Shown: piece after piece, positions 1 through 5,600 of the stretch
Position numbering within the stretch: the first letter of the stretch is position 1
Layout of the letters: the number at the start of each line of letters is the position of its first letter
Source of the DNA: Spirochaetales bacterium
Lineage (GTDB): Bacteria; Spirochaetota; Spirochaetia; SZUA-6; DRHE01
DNA: 8,103 nt
Reading direction: 5' to 3'
Assembly: GCA_011049745.1 (NCBI GenBank)
Contig: DRHE01000448.1
Location: 1 to 8,103 of the forward strand
Translations under genes and position numbers: made by a program
Notes under the pieces: generated by a model
What the model was told of the DNA's origin: nothing
Databases searched by the model: none
What the model saw: the letters and a program-made list of their open reading frames with translations, nothing else

Positions 1-2
1 GA

Positions 3-113
3 TTCACGCAGCAGCCTTATATAAACAACTCCCAGGGAGACATTTATCAGAAACATCATAAGCGAGAGTGCAGCGGCATCACCGAATTTCCCAAATACCG
101 CCATAAATGCATT
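3..113 (-). CDS. MalF-type sugar ABC permease, C-terminal fragment (inverted by a chimeric join)
   Basis: Read on the minus strand, this stretch is open and gives about 37 residues, including FGKFGDAAALSLMMFLINV and then a hydrophobic run ending in VYIRLLRE. This matches the last membrane helix and basic tail of MalF-type (CUT1) inner-membrane permeases, where an aromatic-rich FG-x-A-A-A-L-S segment leads into the final helix. In such loci malF sits just upstream of malG on the same strand. Here it lies on the opposite strand and runs straight into the middle of malG, so the order is not native. The C-terminal end runs off the window edge at base 1. The inner limit is uncertain within about 105-121. 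The family call rests on a short segment, but the position next to malG supports it strongly. Confidence 0.72.
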
Positions 114-114
114 T
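105..114. repeat. 10-bp perfect palindrome at the malF/malG fold-back junction
   Basis: AAATGCATTT is its own reverse complement. It lies where the minus-strand MalF reading and the plus-strand MalG reading both stop making sense. From the conserved Asn (codon 106-108) to the AAY motif the MalG frame is about four to five residues shorter than in the family. The palindrome is therefore the likely microhomology or switching point of an inverted join. The exact junction could be anywhere in about 100-121. Confidence 0.5.
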
Positions 115-711
115 GTTTCCACCGTAATAACGGTAATTCTTGCCGCATTGGCCGCATATGGATTTTCAAGATTTAAGTTCAAGGGGAGTAGAGCCCTTCA
201 ATTGGGGATACTCGGGCTTATGATGATTCCCGGAGTGACGAATCTCGTTGCATACTACAAACTCGGAAGCCAATTGGGAATACTAAGCACTCATTTAATT
301 ATGGTTCTTGTATATATAGGGTTTGAACTGCCTTTCGGGCTTTTAATTCTAAAGAATTTCTTTGACGCAATACCTATTGATCTGGAGGAAGCGGCAAAGA
401 TTGACGGATGCAGTTCAATACAGGTGCTCTGGCATGTACTTATTCCTCTATCTTTGCCCGGGCTTTTTGTGGCATTTCTGCTTATCCTGGTATATACCTG
501 GAATGAGTTCCTGTTTGCTGTAACTCTTCTGTCCGCAAACCATGCAAGAACTGCCATGGTCGGGTTATACGATTTTCAAACCTCATTCGAGGTTGCCTAT
601 CATGCTCTTTCTGCTGCCAGCATAATTGTCCTTCTTCCTATTCTCATCGTATTTATTCTTGGCAGGAAAACCTTCTTTAGAGCAATGATGGAAGGAGCCC
701 TAAAAGGATAA
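115..711 (+). CDS. MalG-type carbohydrate ABC transporter permease (CUT1), N-terminus missing
   Basis: This is an inner-membrane permease subunit of a sugar importer. It would pair with a MalF-type partner, a periplasmic or lipid-anchored binding protein and an ATPase. The frame gives a hydrophobic helix, then LAALAAYGFSRFKFKG (the family's AAYAFSR-x-x-x-x-G), further helices, and the EAA loop that docks the ATPase (EEAAKIDG ... LIPLSLPG, around 376-465). Next come YTWNEFLFAVTLL and the usual basic tail ending ALKG. Only about 197 residues are here against roughly 275 in the family, so about 75-80 N-terminal residues are lost. The frame has a TAA at 22-24, but that lies in the inverted malF segment and is not a real nonsense mutation. 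A TTG at 148 is the first possible in-frame start codon, but it falls inside the first helix and cannot be the native start. The gene converges on the SDR gene 16 bp away. The sugar is unknown. Confidence 0.93.
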   Translation, partial: VSTVITVILAALAAYGFSRFKFKGSRALQLGILGLMMIPGVTNLVAYYKLGSQLGILSTHLIMVLVYIGFELPFGLLILKNFFDAIPIDLEEAAKIDGCSSIQVLWHVLIPLSLPGLFVAFLLILVYTWNEFLFAVTLLSANHARTAMVGLYDFQTSFEVAYHALSAASIIVLLPILIVFILGRKTFFRAMMEGALKG

Positions 712-727
712 TAGTTGTTTTTCAGTA

Positions 728-1513
728 TCACGATAAAACCATACCGCCATCAACTTCGATGGATTGACCCGTCAGATAGCGCGAATCTTTTGACGCAAGA
801 AATGCAATCACCCCTGCCATTTCCCATGGCTGGGCCAATCTTTTCATCGGGCAATCATTGGCCCGCATATCAAGCCACTCCTGACCTGTCATACCGTACC
901 GGGCGCCAACCTTAGCGGCTACGCCCTTTACCATATCTGTAAGTGTATTTCCCGGACAGATTGCATTTGCAGTAACTCCGTAAGGAGCAAGGTCCATGGC
1001 CACTGACCGTGTGAGTCCAATAACTCCGCTTTTTGACGCCGAATACTGGGACGAGGCCTCCCAGCTTGTCTTCCCGGCCATCGAGGATATATTTACAATA
1101 CTTCCCGATCGTTGTTTGATCATTACCGGGACTACCGCCTTGTTGTAAAGAAAGGTACCAGTTAAATTGATATCAATAATCTTCTGCCAGTCTTCAAATT
1201 CTACTTCAACGATTGGCGCGCCTTCATACAGTCCCGCCGAGCACACCAGAGTATCTATTCTTCCCCATTTAGCCAGGACTTCTTTCACTGTCTGGCCCGC
1301 CTCATCGGCTTCAGTAACATCACTGTGAATTACCAAGGTTTCTATATCGAACTTGTGGCACTTTTCCGCAGTATCCTGGTTTGCTTTATCATCTATATCG
1401 ATGCAAGCTATATGGGCTCCTTCCTCGGCGAATCTTAAAGCGGTCACCTTACCAATTCCATTGGCGGAACCGGTAATTAATACAACCTGCCCGGTAAAAC
1501 GTCTTAATTTCAT
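728..1513 (-). CDS. Short-chain dehydrogenase/reductase (SDR), classical NAD-type
   Basis: This cytoplasmic NAD(H)-dependent oxidoreductase of 261 residues has the usual length for classical SDRs. Visible motifs are the Rossmann loop TGSANGIG (14-21), Asp39 at the end of strand 2 (favouring NAD over NADP), CSAG (91-94, in place of NNAG), and the catalytic tetrad Asn116, Ser144, Tyr157 and Lys161 (YSASK). PG follows, and the C-terminus has the typical TGQ-x-x-x-VDGG. The start is taken at 1513 rather than the in-frame ATG at 1528, because GGAGG at 1520-1524 lies six bases before the 1513 ATG and downstream of the other one. It is the last gene of the four-gene operon, 20 bp after the kinase. 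It resembles sugar/polyol and 3-oxoacyl reductases. The context favours a sugar or polyol substrate, but this is inferred. Confidence 0.93.
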   Translation of the reverse strand: MKLRRFTGQVVLITGSANGIGKVTALRFAEEGAHIACIDIDDKANQDTAEKCHKFDIETLVIHSDVTEADEAGQTVKEVLAKWGRIDTLVCSAGLYEGAPIVEVEFEDWQKIIDINLTGTFLYNKAVVPVMIKQRSGSIVNISSMAGKTSWEASSQYSASKSGVIGLTRSVAMDLAPYGVTANAICPGNTLTDMVKGVAAKVGARYGMTGQEWLDMRANDCPMKRLAQPWEMAGVIAFLASKDSRYLTGQSIEVDGGMVLS

Positions 1514-1519
1514 ATAAAA

Positions 1520-1524
1520 CCTCC
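1520..1524 (-). promoter_or_regulatory. Ribosome binding site GGAGG for the SDR gene
   Basis: GGAGG on the minus strand is followed by six bases and then ATG at 1513. It decides against the longer start at 1528, which would place the RBS inside the coding region. Confidence 0.85.
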
Positions 1525-1533
1525 GCATTAATT

Positions 1534-2991
1534 TTAAGGAAGAAGGTCTAAAGGTTCGTATAGTGCTCCCAGTTTCTTTTTAAGCTCTTTATAGAACGTA
1601 TAGTACTTGCTGTATACAGCAACATTCCGTGGAACAGGACGGATAATAGAATAATCACTAAACCATTTTGCCGAGGTTCCTTTGAAATCCGTAATAAGAC
1701 CGGTACCATAACCGGCAAGAAAGGCAATCCCCAAGGAACCGCTTCCTTTTAGGGATACCTCAACGGGAAAATCAAGAATGTCACTTATTATCTGCCCGAA
1801 CACTTTACTCCGGGCCCCGCCGCCGCTTAAAACGACCCGTCTTACCTTGTCCCGTACTGTAAGAAACCCATCCTTCAGATTATAGGCAATGCCTTCCAGC
1901 AGGGCCCGGTAAACATGGAGAGAAGTGTGAGTCTCCACAAGACCAAAAACGGTTTCCCGGTCAAAAACGCTTGACTTTGCCTCACTCTTCTCTTTCAGAT
2001 GGGGTACCACAATGAGCCTGTCCGACCCCGGTTTCACCCCTTCCGCTCCGTTATTAAGAGTTTCCCAGTTTTTATTTCCCAGCATCATTCTGAAATGCTC
2101 CATGGAATCACCGCTGGAGACAATCCTACCAGCGAACTCCGCCTTTCCGGGTCCGAAATGGGGCATATTCACCAACTCCTGAAGATTCCTGCTTACCAGG
2201 ATCTGTGTACCTGAGGAGCCAAGGTAAATCATTAGGTCCCCTCCTGAAATAACACCGTGGCCTAACAGTGCTGAAAATGAATCACCGGTACCGGCAATTA
2301 CAGGAGTACCTTGCAGCAGACCGGTTTCTTCAGCAGCCTTACCGGTAATACCACCTGCAATCGAAGCGGCAGACAAAAGTTCCGGTAAAATATCCCGCCG
2401 GACACCCAGCTCTTCGCAAACTGCCCTATCCCACTTCAATTTTTCTCTATCTAACATTCCACCGGTTTTTGTTGCAGTATCATAATCACAGGTTATCGAA
2501 CCTGTTAAGCGGTAGATTATAAAGCTATGGGGATTAACGATTTTATCGGTTTTCTTATAATTTTCAGGCTCATGGTCCTTAAACCAGATAAGTTTAGGGA
2601 TCAAACAGCCAAGGGTTATTGGTTCCGGAAGAATCCTGCTTACTGAATCAAGTTCTTTATACGCCCTGAGGTCGGTATGCAAAATAGCATTTCGCACTAC
2701 TTTACCGCGAACATCCAGGGGGCACAGCCCGGGCACGAGACCGGTTATACCAACAGCCTCAATCTGAGAAGATTCAATACCGGAATTTTCTAAAAGCCTT
2801 CGTGATATTTTCTTAAAACCTTGCCACCATGAAATTTCTGCGTCCTGCTCCGCCCAACCGGGATTTTGCCGTATGGTCTCATGGCTGGAAGAACAGAAAG
2901 ACAGGATATTCCCTTCACTGTCCACAATGACCCCTTTGCCGCCGCTGGAACCAAGGTCAAAACCCAAAAGGCATTTTTTCTTTGCAGGCAC
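1534..2991 (-). CDS. FGGY-family carbohydrate kinase (xylulokinase-like)
   Basis: This is an ATP-dependent sugar or polyol kinase of the cytoplasm, 485 residues, full length for the FGGY family. Domain I begins with the phosphate-binding loop D12-LGSSGGK19. It continues with GWAEQD (45-50) and TDLRA (106-110, family D-x-R). The likely catalytic base is Asp237 in GTGDS. Domain II carries the adenosine-binding SGGGARSK-x-x-x-QI-x-x-D segment around 390. The substrate-side motif that reads GQMHG in true xylulokinases is GLVPG here (84-88), so xylulose should not be assumed. The start is GTG: GAGGTG at 3001-3006, inside the end of the preceding gene, lies nine bases upstream, and no in-frame ATG is nearby. 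It follows the alcohol dehydrogenase by six bases, so the two are translated from one message. It probably phosphorylates the product of one of the flanking dehydrogenases. Confidence 0.93.
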   Translation of the reverse strand: MPAKKKCLLGFDLGSSGGKGVIVDSEGNILSFCSSSHETIRQNPGWAEQDAEISWWQGFKKISRRLLENSGIESSQIEAVGITGLVPGLCPLDVRGKVVRNAILHTDLRAYKELDSVSRILPEPITLGCLIPKLIWFKDHEPENYKKTDKIVNPHSFIIYRLTGSITCDYDTATKTGGMLDREKLKWDRAVCEELGVRRDILPELLSAASIAGGITGKAAEETGLLQGTPVIAGTGDSFSALLGHGVISGGDLMIYLGSSGTQILVSRNLQELVNMPHFGPGKAEFAGRIVSSGDSMEHFRMMLGNKNWETLNNGAEGVKPGSDRLIVVPHLKEKSEAKSSVFDRETVFGLVETHTSLHVYRALLEGIAYNLKDGFLTVRDKVRRVVLSGGGARSKVFGQIISDILDFPVEVSLKGSGSLGIAFLAGYGTGLITDFKGTSAKWFSDYSIIRPVPRNVAVYSKYYTFYKELKKKLGALYEPLDLLP

Positions 2992-2997
2992 TTATAT

Positions 2998-4023
2998 TTA
3001 CACCTCAAGAACTACTCTGTAGGTATGCAGGGAAATTCCCCGTTTAAAGCCATCCTCAATCCGGTCAAAGGGAAACTTTTCAGTTATAAGCTTTCCCAGG
3101 GGCAGAAAATTCCGGGAGAGTATCGCCGCCGCTTCCCGGAAGCTCTCTTTTGTATGCTTTGTCACCCCTGTAAGATTGATCTCATGGTAGTGAAAGAGCA
3201 TAGGGTCAATAGCAACAGGCGTTGAGGGCTTGATTGCCCCATAAACCACGAGCGTCCCATTTTTCACCAATAGGGTTAACCCCTGCTCAAGGGCCTCTGT
3301 GCCGCCGGCGGTAAAAAACACTGCCTCCGCACCTCTATCATCAGTAACGCTAAGAACCCTTTCCTTAACATCCTCTTTATAGGGATCAACTACCATATCA
3401 GCCCCGAATTCAATTGCCTTCTCTTTTCTCCATTGATCAGGTTCACTTACAATAACATAGACGCCGCGCAGTTTAGCCAGAAGAAGATGGATAATCCCCA
3501 TTACACCTCCTCCAAGCACAACAGCCGTATCTCCGAAGTGAAGATCACTCCTATCCATGCTTCGTATTACGCAGGCAAGTGGTTCAGCCAGAGTGCCGAC
3601 CGCAGGATCGACACCTTTATCGATCCGGTAAACTTCATATCCCCTGGCTACAAAATATTCGGCGAAACCTCCCGGCCCCCACATCTCCCCGGGGATAGAG
3701 CCACTGCCTGCATTTTCACAAAGATTATCAAATCCCCGGCGGCAGAAATAACACTCACCGCAGCGGCTGAGACTGGCAACCACGACCTTATCACCACTCT
3801 TGAGCTTCTGATCGACCCCGGAACCTACTATTTCAATAATCCCGCAAATTTCATGGCCGCCGATAAAAGGATAAGCCCCTTGAACACCCTTATAATATCC
3901 CTGCTCCCAGGTACATATGCCGACTGCTTCGATTTTAACCAGGACCTCTTCGTCTGAGATTTCAGGCACCGGGAAATCCTGCAGCTCTATTTTCCCGGGC
4001 CCTGTCATTACTGCTTTCTTCAT
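2998..4023 (-). CDS. Zinc-dependent medium-chain alcohol/polyol dehydrogenase
   Basis: This MDR-superfamily oxidoreductase of 341 residues has the typical length. The GroES-like catalytic domain has the catalytic-zinc ligands Cys37, His57 and Glu58 (GGHE), with Glu147 in the AEPLAC segment. The structural-zinc lobe has all four cysteines: 88, 91, 94 and 102. The Rossmann domain has LGGGVMG (170-176). An acidic residue follows strand 2 (VIVSEPD), which points to NAD(H). These features fit the sorbitol/threonine dehydrogenase branch, which oxidises secondary alcohols of polyols. After Cys37 the sequence is TWEQ rather than the common GTD, so the substrate is not predictable by motif. The ATG at 4023 is preferred over the GTG at 4029, because AAGGAA (4030-4035) lies six bases from the ATG and directly abuts the GTG. 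It sits 24 bp after the amidohydrolase and six bases before the kinase in one operon. Confidence 0.94.
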   Translation of the reverse strand: MKKAVMTGPGKIELQDFPVPEISDEEVLVKIEAVGICTWEQGYYKGVQGAYPFIGGHEICGIIEIVGSGVDQKLKSGDKVVVASLSRCGECYFCRRGFDNLCENAGSGSIPGEMWGPGGFAEYFVARGYEVYRIDKGVDPAVGTLAEPLACVIRSMDRSDLHFGDTAVVLGGGVMGIIHLLLAKLRGVYVIVSEPDQWRKEKAIEFGADMVVDPYKEDVKERVLSVTDDRGAEAVFFTAGGTEALEQGLTLLVKNGTLVVYGAIKPSTPVAIDPMLFHYHEINLTGVTKHTKESFREAAAILSRNFLPLGKLITEKFPFDRIEDGFKRGISLHTYRVVLEV

Positions 4024-4029
4024 TGCCAC

Positions 4030-4035
4030 TTCCTT
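4030..4035 (-). promoter_or_regulatory. Ribosome binding site AAGGAA for the alcohol dehydrogenase
   Basis: AAGGAA on the minus strand lies six bases from ATG 4021-4023. The alternative GTG at 4027-4029 would have no spacer, so this site fixes the shorter start. Confidence 0.75.
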
Positions 4036-4047
4036 TTTAACTCATTT

Positions 4048-5445
4048 CTAAAAAGCCAGAACCTGCCAGGGGCGCTCTTTAATCTTTGCCGTGCCGGCCA
4101 TTACAGAGAGCTTATCTGCACTCTTTTGGGCATTTTGCAGGATCTTTTCCTCATCGGCAACAAGCAGCCGGCTATCCTCCTTTAAAATATTACCGTCAAT
4201 GATCACTGTTTCCACACACTTCTCAGATCCCGAATAAACAATAGTTGAGACCGGATTGTTCATGGGTATAGACCTTGCGGAAAGAACGGGATTATAAATG
4301 AAGAGATCCGCCTTTTTCCCCGTTTCGAGGGAGCCGATTTCAGCTTCCAGTCCAATGGCCCGCGCTCCATCGATTGTGGCCATCTCGAGCACCTTGGCAG
4401 CGGTAAGAATTGTGGGATCCATGGTGTGTACTTTATGAAGCAGGGGGGTCATCCTGACTACCTCCAGCATATCATTGGTATTATTACTGGCAGCGCCATC
4501 GGTTGCTATTCCCACGGTAATGCCGCTTTCAATCATTCTTGGTATGGGCGCCACACCGGAAGCCAGGTACATGTTGCTTACCGGATTATGAGATACTTTC
4601 ATATCATAAAATCTGGCCATACGCATATCCCGTTCAGTAAGGTACACGCAGTGGACTAAAAGAACATTCGGCCCTGTTATTCTTAATTTTTGAAGGACCT
4701 CCATATCCGGCTGTCCATGCAATTCCGCCGAGGCCTGCCTGTCGAAAGGTGTCTCAGAAATATGAATGGTAAAGCCGGTGTTGTACTTCTGAGCAAGCCT
4801 CCAGGTGGTTAGGAGCATCTCTTCAGTAGCAAGCCATACCGCAGCAGGAGCAAGCCATATCCTTATTCTCCCGTTCTCAGAACCATGATAGGTTTCAAAG
4901 AGCCTGATGAAATCTTTCTCCACTGTTCCCGGATCCTGCATAATTTCCTGCGGAATCCCAATTCCAGTATCAACACTCCCTCTTCCGAAAATTCCCCTTA
5001 TTTGCAATTCTTTAAAGGCTCTTATTACACTATCAGAAAGGTTGGGCACGGGATGCGGATACATGTAATCCAAAACAGTAGTAGTTCCGCTGTTTATCCC
5101 TTCAAGACAGCCAAGCATGGCTGCATTGTAAACAGCCTCCTCGGTAAGCAGTTTTGCGCTTGGCGCAGTCATGGTGGTGAACCACTCTGAAAGCACCTTG
5201 TCATCGCCAAGCCCCTTCAGGAGAGTCTGAAAAAGATGATTATGGGTATTCACAAACCCGGGAAATACAATTTTTCCCACAGCTTCAATCTCCTTCTTCA
5301 CTCCCTTGAATTTCTGAGCCATCTCATTGGCCGGTCCTATCTCTGTAATTCGGTCATTCTCAATTGCAATGGAATGATCTTTCAGGATTTCCCGCTTATT
5401 GTTTACCGTAACTACTGTTGCATTTTTCACTATTATGTCTGTCAT
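4048..5445 (-). CDS. Amidohydrolase of the MTA/SAH deaminase - AtzA/TrzN type
   Basis: This metal-dependent hydrolytic deaminase or dechlorinase is of the cytosine-deaminase-like amidohydrolase group, 465 residues, full length. It has a small N-terminal beta domain, then a TIM barrel with metal ligands His68 and His70 (NTHNHLFQ), His228 with Glu231 (IHISE), His265 (VHCVYL) and Asp316 (TDGAASNN). His286 sits in SHNP-x-SN. The LASGVAPIP, TDGAASNN and GSLETGKKADL motifs are those of 5'-methylthioadenosine/S-adenosylhomocysteine deaminases and triazine hydrolases. The one-metal pattern (no carbamylated lysine) implies attack on an amino-substituted ring carbon. The exact substrate (purine, pterin, triazine or other) cannot be read. 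The start is set by GGAGG at 5452-5456, six bases from ATG 5445. An upstream in-frame ATG at 5469 lacks such a site. It is the first gene of the operon, and a nitrogen-releasing enzyme is unexpected beside a sugar kinase and two dehydrogenases. Confidence 0.92.
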   Translation of the reverse strand: MTDIIVKNATVVTVNNKREILKDHSIAIENDRITEIGPANEMAQKFKGVKKEIEAVGKIVFPGFVNTHNHLFQTLLKGLGDDKVLSEWFTTMTAPSAKLLTEEAVYNAAMLGCLEGINSGTTTVLDYMYPHPVPNLSDSVIRAFKELQIRGIFGRGSVDTGIGIPQEIMQDPGTVEKDFIRLFETYHGSENGRIRIWLAPAAVWLATEEMLLTTWRLAQKYNTGFTIHISETPFDRQASAELHGQPDMEVLQKLRITGPNVLLVHCVYLTERDMRMARFYDMKVSHNPVSNMYLASGVAPIPRMIESGITVGIATDGAASNNTNDMLEVVRMTPLLHKVHTMDPTILTAAKVLEMATIDGARAIGLEAEIGSLETGKKADLFIYNPVLSARSIPMNNPVSTIVYSGSEKCVETVIIDGNILKEDSRLLVADEEKILQNAQKSADKLSVMAGTAKIKERPWQVLAF

Positions 5446-5451
5446 ATACTT

Positions 5452-5456
5452 CCTCC
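5452..5456 (-). promoter_or_regulatory. Ribosome binding site GGAGG for the amidohydrolase
   Basis: GGAGG on the minus strand is followed by six bases and ATG at 5445. It selects this start over the in-frame ATG at 5469. Confidence 0.85.
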
Positions 5457-5472
5457 AGCATTTTCGCACACG

Positions 5473-5597
5473 ACGCCGGATCTATAATTCCGGATGTACA
5501 ATAAGAAAACGGCAGGTGTCTGTCTTTCCTCATGTGCCAGCCTGTATAGATGTATTAACAACTACACAGCTATTCTAAATACACTTTTCCCGGATGT
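5473..5597 (-). repeat. Three ATCCGG motif copies in the operon leader/promoter
   Basis: On the minus strand the leader holds ACATCCGGGAA (5587-5597), ACATCCGGAAT (5487-5497) and AGATCCGGCGT (5473-5483). The first overlaps the -35 box, and the second lies exactly 100 bp downstream of it. The second and third also form a small inverted pair, CCGGA and TCCGG around an 8-base loop (5476-5493). They could be binding sites for one regulator that loops the DNA, or chance. No protein family is implied. Confidence 0.35.
5542..5569. promoter_or_regulatory. 28-bp imperfect inverted repeat over the predicted transcription start (operator candidate)
   Basis: The left arm CTGTATAGATGT (5542-5553) and right arm ACAACTACACAG (5558-5569) are inverted copies matching at 10 of 12 positions, separated by ATTA. 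The right arm begins two bases from the -10 box and covers the expected start point near 5565. Binding of a dimeric repressor there would block initiation of the amidohydrolase operon. The layout suits a GntR- or similar HTH-type dimer, but no regulator gene is in the window, so its identity is open. Confidence 0.55.
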
Positions 5598-5600
5598 CAA
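5572..5600 (-). promoter_or_regulatory. Sigma-70/SigA-type promoter of the amidohydrolase operon
   Basis: The minus strand has TTGACA at 5600-5595 (perfect -35 consensus), a 17-bp spacer, and TAGAAT at 5577-5572 (five of six -10 consensus bases). Transcription would begin near 5565, leaving a leader of about 120 bases before the ATG at 5445. The -35 box overlaps the TGA stop codon of the upstream phosphoesterase gene (5597-5599). The operon therefore has its own promoter but may also receive read-through from upstream. No terminator is visible between the two units. Confidence 0.85.

Noticed and set aside
22..24. In-frame TAA suggesting that malG is a pseudogene
   Set aside because: The bases before about 115 make sense only as malF on the minus strand, so the stop is in chimeric sequence and not in malG.
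712..727. Bidirectional terminator between the converging malG and SDR genes
   Set aside because: The 16-base gap is AT-rich but forms no GC stem. The nearby CCATC/GATGG hairpin (747-762) is inside coding sequence and lacks a T-run.
3433..3957. 174-residue open frame on the plus strand
   Set aside because: It lies entirely antisense to the zinc alcohol dehydrogenase, whose motifs are intact. The peptide shows no domain and no ribosome binding site.
5480..5510. Second promoter closer to the amidohydrolase (TATAGA at 5481-5486)
   Set aside because: No acceptable -35 hexamer lies 16-18 bp upstream. TTGTAC is only about nine bases away.
5511..5542. Attenuator hairpin in the operon leader (GGCTGG with CCTGCC on the minus strand)
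   Set aside because: The arms are only six bases with one mismatch and a 20-base loop, and the following tract GTTTTCTT is a weak U-run.
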